Assembly: GCA_029210875.1 (NCBI GenBank)
Contig: JARGFJ010000003.1
Span: 40,329 to 104,328, forward strand
Direction of reading: 5' to 3'
Source of the DNA: Gammaproteobacteria bacterium
Lineage (GTDB): Bacteria; Pseudomonadota; Gammaproteobacteria; Nitrosococcales; Methylophagaceae
DNA length: 64,000 bases
How positions within the stretch are numbered: position 1 is the stretch's first letter; each line of letters begins with the position of its first letter. The notes under the pieces are model-generated. The model saw nothing but the letters and a program-made list of their open reading frames with translations, was not told the origin of the DNA and ran no database searches. Made by a program: the position numbers and the translations under genes. Below, in pieces: positions 43,318 through 58,710 of this stretch.

Positions 43318-43960
43318 CTCTATGATTGTCTTTGTATAAACCTAATTGTTCAATCACCTGAATCACGCTATCTGGTAATAAAAATTGTATCGACTTACCT
43401 GCACCATATTGTGTGCGTATTTCAGTGGCTGAAATAGCTAATTGGGTAACATCAACTGGCCAAATTTTTCCTGCTTGTAATGTCGAATCATTGTCTTTTG
43501 CTAAATGAGCCTGATACCAATCGGCTAAATTTGAATCCAAAGTCAGAACTTCGTGAGGTCGTTGCATAATAACGATGTGAGCAAAGTCTAATAGTTGCTG
43601 CCAGTGATACCATGATTCTATCCCTAGAAAAGCATCTGTTCCCAATAACAAATAAAGTGGGTTCGCTTGAAACTCTTCACGTAATGAGTTCAAGGTATCA
43701 AACGAATATGATGCACCATCACGCTGTAACTCACGATCATCAACAACAAAGTATTCGCTGTTTTTAACAGCAAGATGCAACATCAACATCCGCTGTTGAG
43801 CCGACGCCACCGGTGCAGGTCGATGCGGTGGCGTGTTATTTGGAATAAGACGAATATGATCCAGCTTTAATTGCTGTAACACCTCTATTGCTGGTCTTAG
43901 ATGGCCAAAATGCACAGGATCAAATGTGCCGCCCAGAATACCAATAGCAGGTGCAGTCAT
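43310..43960 (-). CDS. nadD: Nicotinate-nucleotide adenylyltransferase
   Basis: IGILGGTFDPVHFGHLRPA; SATEIRTQYGAGKSI. Confidence 0.96.
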   Translation of the reverse strand: MTAPAIGILGGTFDPVHFGHLRPAIEVLQQLKLDHIRLIPNNTPPHRPAPVASAQQRMLMLHLAVKNSEYFVVDDRELQRDGASYSFDTLNSLREEFQANPLYLLLGTDAFLGIESWYHWQQLLDFAHIVIMQRPHEVLTLDSNLADWYQAHLAKDNDSTLQAGKIWPVDVTQLAISATEIRTQYGAGKSIQFLLPDSVIQVIEQLGLYKDNHRDG

Positions 43961-45216
43961 TAGCGTCTTATTTGTCCACTACCTAACACAATCCATTTTT
44001 GTGAGGTTAGGCCATTTAATCCAACTGGCCCACGCGCATGAATTTTATCGGTAGAAATGCCAATCTCAGCACCCAGTCCATACTCAAAACCATCTGCAAA
44101 TCGGGTTGACGCATTGACCATAACCGAACTGGAATCAACTTCAGCCAAAAAGCGACGTGACTGTTCATAACTTTGAGTCACAATTGTTTCAGTGTGACCA
44201 GAACTATGCTGATGTATATGATCCATAGCGGCATCAAGTCCATCCACAACCCGAATCGATAGAATTGGTGCTAAGTATTCTGTATCCCAATCTTCATGAC
44301 TGGCGATATGAATATCAGGCAAAATACGTCGTGTACGCTCACACCCTCGCAGCTCAACCGACTCGCGTGCATAACGTTTCGCTAATCTAGGCAAAATCTG
44401 AGCTGCAACCGCACTATCGACCAATAATGTTTCCATGGCATTACACACGCCATAACGATGACATTTGGCATTAAAAGCAATTTCTTCAGCCATATCAAGA
44501 TCGGCATCCGCTGCAATATAAACATGGCAAATACCATCAAGATGTTTGATCACAGGTACACGCGCATCATGACTAATACGTTCGATTAAACTTTTACCAC
44601 CGCGTGGCACAATGACATCGATATACTCTGACATGGTAATCAACTCACCGACAGCATCACGATCGGTTGTTTCAATAACTTGCACTGCCGATGAAGGCAG
44701 TTGTGCTTGTTCAAGCCCACGCTGAATACAGGCTGCAATAGCTTTGTTTGAATGAATGGCTTCACTGCCACCCCTTAAAATTGTCGCATTGCCTGACTTT
44801 AAACATAAGCCAGCAGCATCTGCTGTCACATTTGGACGTGATTCATAAATAATACCAATCACACCTAAAGGCACACGCATTTGACCTAGTTGAATGCCTG
44901 ATGGACGAAATGTCATATTGCTAATTTCACCAACTGGATCAGCTAAAGCAGCTATTTGCTCCAAGCCTTCGGCCATACCTTCAATACGGGCATCGGTTAA
45001 TTCCAATCTGTCCAACAGTGCCGCATCCAGTCCTTTGGCAATGCCGGCAGTAAGATCAATTGCATTTTGCTGTTTCAGGATATCGGCAGCGGCTCGAATT
45101 TCAGACGCGATACTGATTAAGGCATGATTTTTAGTATTAGTATCGGCACGCGCCAAGGCTCGACTTGCTGCCCTTGCTTGCTTGCCTAAGGTTTGCATGT
45201 ACTGTCTTACATCCAC
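43960..45216 (-). CDS. proA: Glutamate-5-semialdehyde dehydrogenase
   Basis: [38 protein letters not shown]. Confidence 0.97.
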   Translation of the reverse strand: MDVRQYMQTLGKQARAASRALARADTNTKNHALISIASEIRAAADILKQQNAIDLTAGIAKGLDAALLDRLELTDARIEGMAEGLEQIAALADPVGEISNMTFRPSGIQLGQMRVPLGVIGIIYESRPNVTADAAGLCLKSGNATILRGGSEAIHSNKAIAACIQRGLEQAQLPSSAVQVIETTDRDAVGELITMSEYIDVIVPRGGKSLIERISHDARVPVIKHLDGICHVYIAADADLDMAEEIAFNAKCHRYGVCNAMETLLVDSAVAAQILPRLAKRYARESVELRGCERTRRILPDIHIASHEDWDTEYLAPILSIRVVDGLDAAMDHIHQHSSGHTETIVTQSYEQSRRFLAEVDSSSVMVNASTRFADGFEYGLGAEIGISTDKIHARGPVGLNGLTSQKWIVLGSGQIRR

Positions 45217-45247
45217 TGCATTTCCCCTTAATTATTTATCCACAACA

Positions 45248-46264
45248 TTATAATTTTGCACCAGCAATACGCATACATACTATTTCTAAAAGTGACCATG
45301 GACAGTGCGCTAGGCTACCTTTTGCTGCCTGATCAACTTTTGCCATCATCTCAATAAAACCAAGCCATTGTTGCGTATTATGTCGTTGTAACGTCATCCG
45401 GGTCATGGCTTGTTTTGTATTCCAAACCGGTGGTTTTTGTGCTTGGAAAACACGTTCAATAGTGATGCCGTGATCAAGCTGAATTGCCATGTCTACTAGT
45501 CGCTGTACGGTCCAGGTCACTGCTGAAAAAATGGTTAATATATCCAGTCCTTCAGATCGTAATCGTGCAATCATACGCGGAATTTTGTCTGTTTGACCCA
45601 GCATCACGCTATCCATCAAACCAAAGGACTCAAAACGAGCGTTATCAGACACTGACTCAAACACTATCTGTTCATCAACCACACCTGAAGGACATAATAG
45701 ACTTAATTTATCAATTTCCTGGGCGGCGGCAAATAAATTACCTTCAACACGTTCTGCAATGAACTCAGCAACCACCTGTGATACAGTTAAACCCCGTTGC
45801 CTCATTCGCTGAAGGATCCAGCCAGGCAATTGACCAATATCAACAGGCCAAACAGGAATGGTTACCCCTATTTTATCAAGTTCAGTGAACCATTTACTTT
45901 TAGTTGATTTTGCGTCAATTTTACCGCTGATAATCAATAAGGTTGTATCTTCGGGTGGTTGGCTTGCATACTGTCTTAAGGCTTCGCCACCTTCACTGCC
46001 AGGGCTGCCAGAAGGCAACCGTATCTCGAGCAAACGTTGACTCGAAAACAATGACATCGTCTGCTCTTGCCATTGCAATTGAGACCAATCAAATCGACCA
46101 TCGACATGCCAGATCTGACGTTCATCAGCACCCAGCTTGCGAACATGTTGCCTGAGCAGATCACTGGTTTCTTCAACCAGCATTTGTTCATCACCATAAA
46201 TCAGATAGACCGGTGATAAACCTTGCTGTAAATGCTGCGGGACTTGATCAGCGCGTAGGCGCAT
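45248..46264 (-). CDS. holA: DNA polymerase III subunit delta
   Basis: PVYLIYGDEQMLVEE; position between proA and lptE/leuS. Confidence 0.93.
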   Translation of the reverse strand: MRLRADQVPQHLQQGLSPVYLIYGDEQMLVEETSDLLRQHVRKLGADERQIWHVDGRFDWSQLQWQEQTMSLFSSQRLLEIRLPSGSPGSEGGEALRQYASQPPEDTTLLIISGKIDAKSTKSKWFTELDKIGVTIPVWPVDIGQLPGWILQRMRQRGLTVSQVVAEFIAERVEGNLFAAAQEIDKLSLLCPSGVVDEQIVFESVSDNARFESFGLMDSVMLGQTDKIPRMIARLRSEGLDILTIFSAVTWTVQRLVDMAIQLDHGITIERVFQAQKPPVWNTKQAMTRMTLQRHNTQQWLGFIEMMAKVDQAAKGSLAHCPWSLLEIVCMRIAGAKL

Positions 46265-46270
46265 CTGTGA

Positions 46271-46771
46271 TTATTTCAGCACCGACAAGCGGCGTAACAC
46301 ACTTTGAGCAAGTTGTTGATTGAGCTGCTCACGCAAAGCACTCTCTTCATTGCCACTTGCTAACACTTGATCTTGGTTAAATTGATAATCACGTTGTGCT
46401 TCTACTGATTGTTGATCCAATATCACTTGCCCTTGATCGTCGCTTACCTTAAAACGAACGCTGCCATGTAAACCATATTCACTGACTTTTGCATCGGTAC
46501 CGACTGATAACACACGTCGTTCTGTTTTGTTTTCCAAGACCGTTAACACTGCACTACCCTGTTGATAATCAGTTAAAACAGTAACGCCATTTGCACTAAG
46601 CGCACGTTTTAATGCCAAGCCAAAGTCCTGTTGAATATCAGTACCTTGGATATACATTGTTTTTAGATTTGCAGGCAGATCAGCAGCCCCTCTCAAGTGA
46701 AAGCCACAACCAGCAACAGCTAGCAATAACAGTGTAACAAACGTATTTGATAGGGAACGTGTCATCAACAT
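46271..46771 (-). CDS. lptE: LPS assembly lipoprotein LptE
   Basis: Lipobox LLLLAVAGCGFHLRG; upstream of holA, downstream of leuS. Confidence 0.92.
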   Translation of the reverse strand: MLMTRSLSNTFVTLLLLAVAGCGFHLRGAADLPANLKTMYIQGTDIQQDFGLALKRALSANGVTVLTDYQQGSAVLTVLENKTERRVLSVGTDAKVSEYGLHGSVRFKVSDDQGQVILDQQSVEAQRDYQFNQDQVLASGNEESALREQLNQQLAQSVLRRLSVLK

Positions 46772-46782
46772 AATCCTTAAAT

Positions 46783-49248
<2,466 letters not shown>

Positions 49249-49310
49249 TTAAGGCTAGAAATCTAAAGCGCGTAGGATACCGCAGGCTGAAGTTTGCATA
49301 AAGATAAAAG

Positions 49311-50357
49311 CTAAAACAATTCGATATTGCCCGATTCTTGTTCCGTTTTAACTAATAAACCTTGTTCAATTAAATTCTCATAATTCTGAACCTGGTTACG
49401 ACCATTATTTTTAGCAAAATATAATGCATTATCAGCACGATCAATCAAACTACTGACAGGTTCATAGTTAACCATTTGACTAAACCCAATGCTGACGGTT
49501 ACCTGTTCAACTTGTGGAAACGAGCTTGATTCAATTTTCAAGCGGAAACGTTCTAAGGCTTGAAATGCATCAGCATAACTGACATCGTGCAAAACAAATG
49601 CAAACTCTTCACCGCCGTAACGAAATAACCAATCAATACTTCGGAATGAATCAGACATCATTCGAGCAAGTAATATCAGTACTTCATCGCCATATAAATG
49701 TCCAAACGTGTCATTAATTTTTTTGAAAAAATCAATGTCAGCCAACACAAAATAGGTTGCTTCATCACTCGTCGATAATTTTTCAGTACCATTCGCTGCT
49801 TGATTTAGTAATCGCTCAAACGCCAGGCGATTCATTAAGCCCGTTAAGGGATCAATTTCCGCTGCATAGAGCATTTGATTGAGATAATTGTAGGCAGCAA
49901 GCATTTGCTCCCAGATCACCTTATTTGTTGGTGCGAATGAAATGCCATCAATAACTAATACCGCACCTACGATATCGCCTTGGAGCAAAGGAACGTACAG
50001 GTCAACTAAATCTGAATTTGCTTGAAAATAAGTCTGGATTTGGTGTGATTGTACTGCATTATAAACATCGGTCATGTCTGATAGCTTTATAACATTGACA
50101 GGCATTGACGGTTGATCCAACACATCATAGATAGTGATATCGGCAAGTGATTGACCACGATGTGTCATAAAACCACGTTGACCACTAAAAAATAATTTTA
50201 TTTTCAGTGGTTTATGCCAATCCTGAATCAGTTCAACCAGTCCCATTCTGAGGGCATCACGTTCATTATGAGCTAACAGTTTACTGACAACTTTTTCAAG
50301 CACAGCCACAGGAACTAAGCCCGATTGTTCAAACTGTGATTGATTGAGTTTTGTCAT
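49311..50357 (-). CDS. GGDEF diguanylate cyclase with N-terminal putative GAF-like sensor region
   Basis: DPLTGLMNRLAFE, RYGGEEFAFVL active site, RSID (RxxD) five residues upstream. Confidence 0.92.
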   Translation of the reverse strand: MTKLNQSQFEQSGLVPVAVLEKVVSKLLAHNERDALRMGLVELIQDWHKPLKIKLFFSGQRGFMTHRGQSLADITIYDVLDQPSMPVNVIKLSDMTDVYNAVQSHQIQTYFQANSDLVDLYVPLLQGDIVGAVLVIDGISFAPTNKVIWEQMLAAYNYLNQMLYAAEIDPLTGLMNRLAFERLLNQAANGTEKLSTSDEATYFVLADIDFFKKINDTFGHLYGDEVLILLARMMSDSFRSIDWLFRYGGEEFAFVLHDVSYADAFQALERFRLKIESSSFPQVEQVTVSIGFSQMVNYEPVSSLIDRADNALYFAKNNGRNQVQNYENLIEQGLLVKTEQESGNIELF

Positions 50358-50434
50358 TATTACTGTTTATTTTAGAAAACGTGTTTTATTGTCATAAATC
50401 TGAGCTAGTGATAAATCCTACATCTAAGGTCTGT

Positions 50435-50719
<285 letters not shown>

Positions 50720-50737
50720 TTAGCGTCTATCGTGGGA

Positions 50738-51796
<1,059 letters not shown>

Positions 51797-51819
<23 letters not shown>

Positions 51820-53107
51820 CTACCAATATTGTGACCATTTTATCTGGATTCACCCGTCGACTAAATGCATCTTTGATTTGCTGTTTTGTTACGGCATTGA
51901 CCTTATCTATAAAGTTATCAAGATAATCCAGCGGCAAGCCATAAAAGCCAATCATTGCTAAATAATCGGCAATTTTTTTATTACTATCCACGCGCAGAGC
52001 AAAACCACCGCTAATATTTTGTTTTGCAGCCAGCAATTCGTCATCGGTGGGACCATTTTTAATAAATGAGCTAAGTGTATTTTTCATAATATCCAATGCT
52101 TGTTGAGCTTGATCATTACGTGTTTGCAGTGCTAATTGAAATGGTCCCAGCTCTCGCATTGGTCTGAAGTAACTATATACGCTGTATGATAAACCGCGTT
52201 TTTCTCTGATTTCATTGCTAAGTTGAGAAACAAGACCGCTCCCACCCAGAATATGATTACCAATATACAAAGCAAAATAATCGTCATCATCTCTGCTCAT
52301 TCCTGGCTGCCCCATAACGATATGCGTTTGTGTCGAAGGAAAGTCAATGTGTATGGTTTGAGCAGAATGTAACGGCTCAACTTTCGCTAGCTGTTCTGCT
52401 TTATGTCCTTCGGGCAACTGACTTAACAACTCGTTGGCTACATCATTTGCCTGCGATTTATCCAAAGCTCCGACAATAACCACTACCGCATTTTTCGCTA
52501 CATAATAACGCTTGTAAAATTGTTTTAAATCATCAACGGTGATTGCTGACACGGTTTCTACTTGACCTGAGGGTATAGTGCCATAAGGATGATTGACATA
52601 AAGCGCATGATAAAAACGGCGTGAAGCAATGGCTCCAGGCGACTGATTTTCAGCCTGCAAGCTAAGCAATAGCTGTTTTTGAATACGTTGAAATGATGCC
52701 TGTGGAAAATCAGGTTGGGCGAGCACTTTGCCAAACACGTCTAAAGCCGGTTTGAGCGCGTTATCAGCAATTAAACTTCGCATACTTAACACCGCCATAT
52801 CACGTTGCGATGTATTGCCAAATTGAGCGCCAACATCATCAAATGCTGCTGCAACTTGATCAGCAGTCATGCCTGCAGCACCTTCATTCAGCATGGCATT
52901 GGTTAATAGCGACACACCTGCTAATTTACCATCACGTGCCGCTGCTGCATCAAATATCACCTGCACATCAACCATCGGTAATTCAGGCGTATAAACATAA
53001 TAAACCTGACCGCCATTAACCGTTTGCCAGTGATCTATAGTCGGACTTGCGTTAACAGTAAATGACAACAACAGCCCCATAATCACTACCCAAAGTTTAG
53101 AAATCAT
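51797..53107 (-). CDS. M16 family peptidase, non-HXXEH (regulatory-type) subunit
   Basis: M16 fold sequence; no HXXEH motif found in the N-terminal half. Confidence 0.88.
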
Positions 53108-54473
53108 GGCGACCTCCAGCAGTCACGTTTGGTTTTTTATGTTCAAGAGGTAATGGAATTAACTCTGCTGTTGTGAGCCCTTGATTGATGAAATAGTTGT
53201 TAGCGACTTGCCGTATTTGCTGCGCCGTCACCGCTTGCACATTGTCGACATAGGCATCACTTAATTGCCAGTCAAGTCCCACTGTTTCCAGCATGCCTAT
53301 TTGCATGGCCTGATAAAACACACTATCCCGTTCATACACAGCATTGGCAACTACCTGTGTTTTGATTCGATTGAGTTCCTGTTCCGTCACCAGTTCCGTT
53401 TTTAATTTATCAATTTGAGTCATAACAGCCTGTTCAAGATCAGCTACAGTCTTATCTTCAACAGGTGTGCCTGCAATTAAAAAGACATCTTTAAGTCGTG
53501 AAAACAAGCCATATCCAGCGCCAATATTAGCTGCGATTTGATCACCTCTAACCAGATCTCGTGCAAAACGGGCACTATTGCCACCATCTAAAATACCAGC
53601 CAACACTTCTAGTGCGTAAGGCTCCCATGCAGCATCTGCTGACACGGTTTTGACAACCGGCACTTTCCAACCCATCATCAAATAAGGCAATTCGGCTGGT
53701 GCTTCTATTTCAACGCGACGCACACCTCTTTGTTCAATTTCAATTTGAGGTTTGAGTTCAGCTGTTTGTTCAGCTTTAAGTGGTCCGAAATATTTTTTTG
53801 CCAATTCATATACCGCCTGAGGTTCGACATCACCCACTACGACAACAGTAGCATTATTCGGTGCATACCATTTTTGATACCACTGTCGTAAATCTTGGGC
53901 TTGATAATGATTGATATCTGACATCCAGCCGATGACAGGGTGATGATAAGGACTATTCACAAAAGCTGTAGCGTTAAAAGCTTCACGAAGTAAGGTTTGA
54001 GGATTATCTTCGGTACGCATACGGCGTTCTTCAGCGACCACTTCACGCTCTTTCAGAAGCTCAGCATCATCTATAACCAGTTTGCGCATTCGCTCTGCTT
54101 CAAGACGGAAACTGACATGTAAACGATCTTTTTCTAATGTTTGGAAATAAGCGGTGTAATCTCGGCCAGTAAATGCATTTTCGTTACCACCATTAGCTGC
54201 AATAATCTGTGAAAATTCATTTGGTTTTAGATTTTCAGTACCTTTAAACATCATATGTTCAAGCTGATGCGAAATCCCCGTTATGCCATTGTATTCATAA
54301 CTTGACCCAACCTTGTACCACACTTGCGACACCACAACCGGGGCACGGTTGTCTTCCTTGACAACCAGTTTCAAACCATTGTCGAGCTGAAATTCACTTA
54401 CTTGTGCCTGTGCAGCACAGGATATCGTTAGAAAAATCCAAAAGCCCTGTTTAATTTTTTTAAGCATCTGCAT
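53097..54473 (-). CDS. M16 family zinc peptidase, catalytic subunit
   Basis: HQLEHMMFKGTENLKPNEFSQIIAANGGNENAFTGRDYTAYF (HXXEH). Confidence 0.92.
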   Translation of the reverse strand: MQMLKKIKQGFWIFLTISCAAQAQVSEFQLDNGLKLVVKEDNRAPVVVSQVWYKVGSSYEYNGITGISHQLEHMMFKGTENLKPNEFSQIIAANGGNENAFTGRDYTAYFQTLEKDRLHVSFRLEAERMRKLVIDDAELLKEREVVAEERRMRTEDNPQTLLREAFNATAFVNSPYHHPVIGWMSDINHYQAQDLRQWYQKWYAPNNATVVVVGDVEPQAVYELAKKYFGPLKAEQTAELKPQIEIEQRGVRRVEIEAPAELPYLMMGWKVPVVKTVSADAAWEPYALEVLAGILDGGNSARFARDLVRGDQIAANIGAGYGLFSRLKDVFLIAGTPVEDKTVADLEQAVMTQIDKLKTELVTEQELNRIKTQVVANAVYERDSVFYQAMQIGMLETVGLDWQLSDAYVDNVQAVTAQQIRQVANNYFINQGLTTAELIPLPLEHKKPNVTAGGRHDF

Positions 54474-54531
54474 TTATATTTTCCATGACATGATAAAATT
54501 GATTATTGAAGTTTAATGACAAGTAATAATT

Positions 54532-55599
54532 ATGTTTAGTTTCTTAAGAAAAAAAACCGAAAATGTCGACAACAAGGCACTCGAGCAGCAAACTGAAACA
54601 CCTGTACAGCAGCTAGAAACTGACATTGTACATTCACCCGAACAAGAGCAAGAACAAACTACTGTTAAAGAAAGTCTGTTTGGCCGGTTAAAAAAACGGC
54701 TCAGCAAAACCAGTGCCAGATTAACCGATGGTTTTGCAGCATTAATTTTAGGCAAAAAAGCCATTGATGATGACTTGCTTGAACAACTTGAAACACAGTT
54801 ACTCAGTGCTGATCTTGGAGTGGAAGCCACTCAGACTATCATAACAGACTTGACACAGCGTGCTGCTCGTAAGCAATTAGGTGATGCTCAAGCCTTGTTT
54901 ACTGCGCTTCGTGACGATATGGTTAAACTATTACAACCAAGTTGCCATCCGCTTGTTATTCCCGAACAAAACACGCCTTATGTCATTCTAATGGTAGGCA
55001 TTAATGGTGTCGGCAAAACAACTACTATTGGCAAACTGGCCAAACAATTTCAACTCCAGGGTAAATCAGTCATGCTTGCTGCAGGTGATACTTTTCGCGC
55101 TGCGGCAGTTGAACAGTTACAAGTATGGGGCGAACGCAATGACATTGCTGTTATTTCACAACACAGCGGTGCTGATTCAGCCTCGGTTATATTTGATGCA
55201 TTGCAATCGGCCAAAGCACGTAATATTGATATTTTGATTGCAGACACAGCAGGTCGCTTACACACGCAGTCAAATTTGATGGAAGAGCTGAAGAAAGTGA
55301 AACGTGTCATGACAAAACTTGATCAAGATGCGCCACATGAAGTCATGTTAGTGCTTGATGCTGGCACAGGTCAGAATGCATTGTCACAGGCACTCCAATT
55401 TAACCAAGCGGTTGGCGTAACCGGAATTACATTAACCAAATTAGATGGTACAGCCAAAGGCGGGATCATCTTCGCAATAGCTAAAAAAACAGGGCTGCCC
55501 ATTCGCTATATTGGTGTAGGCGAAACGATTGATGATCTTCGTCCATTCCAAGCTGAAGAATTTGTTGATGCACTGTTAGGGCGTGACGTTCAGGAATGA
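54532..55599 (+). CDS. ftsY: Signal recognition particle receptor FtsY
   Basis: VGINGVGKTTTIGKLA, DTFRAAAVEQL, DTAGRLH, TKLDGTAKGG. Confidence 0.98.
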   Translation: MFSFLRKKTENVDNKALEQQTETPVQQLETDIVHSPEQEQEQTTVKESLFGRLKKRLSKTSARLTDGFAALILGKKAIDDDLLEQLETQLLSADLGVEATQTIITDLTQRAARKQLGDAQALFTALRDDMVKLLQPSCHPLVIPEQNTPYVILMVGINGVGKTTTIGKLAKQFQLQGKSVMLAAGDTFRAAAVEQLQVWGERNDIAVISQHSGADSASVIFDALQSAKARNIDILIADTAGRLHTQSNLMEELKKVKRVMTKLDQDAPHEVMLVLDAGTGQNALSQALQFNQAVGVTGITLTKLDGTAKGGIIFAIAKKTGLPIRYIGVGETIDDLRPFQAEEFVDALLGRDVQE

Positions 55600-56261
55600 T
55601 TCAATTTACAGATGTCTATAAACGATACCCCAATCGCTATGAAGCCCTTTCAGGACTCAGCTTTCATCTTAATAAAGGTGAAATGGCTTTCCTAACCGGT
55701 CATTCTGGCGCTGGCAAAAGTACATTATTAAAGCTAATAGCACTGATTGAGCGTAGCAGTCATGGTCAAGTGTTAGTCAACAAGCAAAACCTGACCCATT
55801 TACCTAAAGGGAAAATACCTTATTACCGTCGCCAAATTGGCCTTGTGTTTCAAGATCATAATCTTCTTCATGACCGGACTGTATTCGATAATGTTGCTTT
55901 ACCCTTGGTTATTGCTGGTGAAAACCATCGTGAAATTGGACGACGTGTCCGTGCATCGCTCGATAAAGTAGGTCTTTTAGGAAAAGAGCGTAATTTACCG
56001 ATAGCCTTATCTGGTGGTGAACAACAACGCGTGGGTATTGCCAGAGCAGTCGTTAATCGTCCGGCTATTTTACTTGCCGATGAACCAACCGGTAACTTGG
56101 ATCCTGATTTGTCACGCGACATCATGCAGTTATTCGAACAATTCAACAAGGTGGGCACTACTGTTTTTATTGCAACTCATGATCATGATTTAATACGCAC
56201 ATTACCTTATCGCCAAATACAGCTACATCAAGGCCGTTTAGCTCAGCGAGAAGTCGAATGA
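55596..56261 (+). CDS. ftsE: Cell division ATP-binding protein FtsE
   Basis: Walker A GHSGAGKSTLLKLI, signature LSGGEQQRVGIARA. Confidence 0.97.
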   Translation: MIQFTDVYKRYPNRYEALSGLSFHLNKGEMAFLTGHSGAGKSTLLKLIALIERSSHGQVLVNKQNLTHLPKGKIPYYRRQIGLVFQDHNLLHDRTVFDNVALPLVIAGENHREIGRRVRASLDKVGLLGKERNLPIALSGGEQQRVGIARAVVNRPAILLADEPTGNLDPDLSRDIMQLFEQFNKVGTTVFIATHDHDLIRTLPYRQIQLHQGRLAQREVE

Positions 56262-57190
56262 GTTTATCAACGATCATGACAAACTACTTTTTGCGTCATG
56301 TGCAAGTCATGTTATTCAGCCTTGGTCAACTATGGCGTCAACCTGTTGCCAGTTTAATGACCGTTACTGTCATTGGTATCGCATTGGCGCTACCTGCCGG
56401 ATTATTTGTATTACAACAAAATATGACGACGGTGAGTGAACAATGGGACGATTCCAATCAAATTACCCTGTTTTTGAAAACGACTGTTTCTCAAGTAGAA
56501 GGCAAGCAATTTAGCCTAGATTTAAAAAAGTGGCCTAATATTGCCCAAGTCCAGTTTCAATCCGCACAACAGTCACTGTCGGAATTCCGTCAATTATCTG
56601 GATTAGGTGATTTATTAGACTCGCTACCTAACAATCCCTTACCCGCCGTCATTATCATTTATCCTGCGGAAGATATCGTCAGTCCAGATGCCATTGGTAG
56701 TTTGCTGGCGCGATTGGAAGCCATGCCACAAGTCGACCAGGCACAACTTGATATGGAATGGCTACAACGATTGCGTAGCATCAATAAAACTATTCATCGT
56801 GGTATTAGTATCCTTGCGATTTTATTGTCTCTCAGTGTTTTACTTATTATTGGCAATACGATTCGCCTGGCCATTTTAAGTCGTCAATCTGAAATTAAAG
56901 TAATGAAATTAGTCGGAGCAACGGATCGCTTTGTACGTCGTCCTTTCCTATATACCGGATTTTGGTATGGCTTACTGGGTGGCATCCTGGCCTGGATAAC
57001 GCTCATGATCACATTAGGTGTCATTTCAGGTCCTATCGACGAACTTATTGGTCATTATGGCAGTAATTTTGACTTACAGTGGTTCTCAGTGAATATGTTG
57101 ACGTCATTACCGTCGATAGGTGTCGTACTTGGTGCTGCAGGTGCGTGGTTAGCTGTCAGTCGGCACATACACATGATTGAACCTAATTAA
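56258..57190 (+). CDS. ftsX: Cell division protein FtsX
   Basis: Permease-like sequence, overlaps ftsE, upstream of rpoH. Confidence 0.95.
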   Translation: MSLSTIMTNYFLRHVQVMLFSLGQLWRQPVASLMTVTVIGIALALPAGLFVLQQNMTTVSEQWDDSNQITLFLKTTVSQVEGKQFSLDLKKWPNIAQVQFQSAQQSLSEFRQLSGLGDLLDSLPNNPLPAVIIIYPAEDIVSPDAIGSLLARLEAMPQVDQAQLDMEWLQRLRSINKTIHRGISILAILLSLSVLLIIGNTIRLAILSRQSEIKVMKLVGATDRFVRRPFLYTGFWYGLLGGILAWITLMITLGVISGPIDELIGHYGSNFDLQWFSVNMLTSLPSIGVVLGAAGAWLAVSRHIHMIEPN

Positions 57191-57301
57191 CCTTCAACAA
57201 CTAGACAGCAACGGGAACTTTCTCCTAAAATTTCGTTCTTAGTGTTTGATTAAATAACTTAATGTTATGATAAGAAAATGAATTTTAAGAAGGCCACAAA
57301 T

Positions 57302-58162
57302 ATGACAACAGATGTAGCCCAATACAATTTTGCATTAGCACCGATTGGTAACTTAGACTCCTATACGAATCTTGCACATAACATTCCAATGTTAACTGCG
57401 GAAGAAGAGTATGACCTTGCCATGCGCTTACAACGTGACGGTGATTTAGACGCTGCCCAACGGCTTGTTTTATCACATCTTCGTTTTGTTAATCGTATTG
57501 CCAAAGGCTATAGTGGATATGGCTTACCGGTCGCAGATCTGATCCAAGAAGGCAATATTGGCTTGATGAAAGCGGTAAAACGCTTTGACCCTGAAAAAGG
57601 CGTGCGCCTTGTCTCTTTCGCCGTGCATTGGATCCGTGCAGAAATTCACGAATATGTCATTCGCAATTGGCGCATTGTTAAAATTGCCACCACCAAGGCC
57701 CAACGTAAACTGTTTTTTAATCTACGTAGTGCCAAAAAACGTCTCGGTTGGCTAAATCAGGAAGAAGTAGAAGCAATTGCTGAAGATTTAGGTGTTACCG
57801 CAGAAAATGTTATGGATATGGAGCGTCGTCTTTCTCAGCCTGACACCTCATTTGATTTGCCAAGCGATACCGATGATGATGAAACCAGTTTTTCACCTGT
57901 TGCTTATTTAACAGGACCTGACAATACCGACCCATCAATGGAATTGGAGCAGTTAGACGCTACAGACTATCAACATACAAAACTACGTAATGCACTGGCA
58001 TTATTAGACGATCGTAGCCGTGATATCGTTAGTCAACGTTGGTTAAATGATGATAGCAAGGCAACATTACATACTTTAGCGGATCAATATCACGTATCTG
58101 CCGAACGCATTCGTCAAATCGAAAATAATGCTATGAAAAAACTAAAACATCTTATGGCTTAG
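57302..58162 (+). CDS. rpoH: RNA polymerase heat-shock sigma factor
   Basis: GLPVADLIQEGNIGLMKAVKRFDPEKGVRLVSFAVHWIRAEIHEYV; SD AAGAAGG before ATG 57302 (track ORF starts at 57278). Confidence 0.96.
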   Translation: MTTDVAQYNFALAPIGNLDSYTNLAHNIPMLTAEEEYDLAMRLQRDGDLDAAQRLVLSHLRFVNRIAKGYSGYGLPVADLIQEGNIGLMKAVKRFDPEKGVRLVSFAVHWIRAEIHEYVIRNWRIVKIATTKAQRKLFFNLRSAKKRLGWLNQEEVEAIAEDLGVTAENVMDMERRLSQPDTSFDLPSDTDDDETSFSPVAYLTGPDNTDPSMELEQLDATDYQHTKLRNALALLDDRSRDIVSQRWLNDDSKATLHTLADQYHVSAERIRQIENNAMKKLKHLMA

Positions 58163-58200
58163 TTATAACTAGCACTAATTCCTTGCTCAATTAGCATATA

Positions 58201-58234
58201 TAAAAAAGCCCACAATCATCGCGGGCTTTTTTTA
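58201..58234. terminator. Bidirectional intrinsic terminator between rpoH and ferredoxin gene
   Basis: AAAAAAGCCC-N11-GGGCTTTTTTT between converging genes. Confidence 0.85.
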
Positions 58235-58250
58235 TTACCAGATTTTAATT

Positions 58251-58574
58251 CTAGCGTTCTAATAAAGGTGTTTTACCTGTTTTACCGTCCCACTCTTCAG
58301 CATCAGGCAAGGCGTCTTTTTTCTCAGAGATGACAGGCCATACACGCGATAGTTCTTCGTTTATTTGCAAGAACTCACTTTGCTCATCGGGTAGATCATC
58401 TTCAGAAAAGATAGCTTGTGCTGGACATTCTGGTTCACATAATGTGCAATCTATACATTCATCTGGGTCAATAACCAAAAAGTTTGGCCCTTCATGGAAA
58501 CAGTCTACTGGGCAGACGTCCACGCAGTCAGTATATTTACATTTGATACAGTTTTCTGTGACAACAAAGGTCAT
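58251..58574 (-). CDS. fdxA: 7Fe (3Fe-4S/4Fe-4S) ferredoxin FdxA
   Basis: [58 protein letters not shown] at 58574 preferred. Confidence 0.95.
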   Translation of the reverse strand: MTFVVTENCIKCKYTDCVDVCPVDCFHEGPNFLVIDPDECIDCTLCEPECPAQAIFSEDDLPDEQSEFLQINEELSRVWPVISEKKDALPDAEEWDGKTGKTPLLER

Positions 58575-58710
58575 GATAATTTCTCCAAATTCACAAATTA
58601 CAGGCCGGCTGCAAAAAATCAAACCGTAATTTTACATGATTTCAAACTAGTCTGGGCAATGTTACTTTTTAAGGTATGATCGTAGTCATTATTATTTAAG
58701 GATATTCGCT

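Noticed and set aside
54513-54830. 105-aa minus-strand Ser/Cys-rich ORF
   Set aside because: Antisense to the acidic FtsY N-terminus; composition is a codon shadow.
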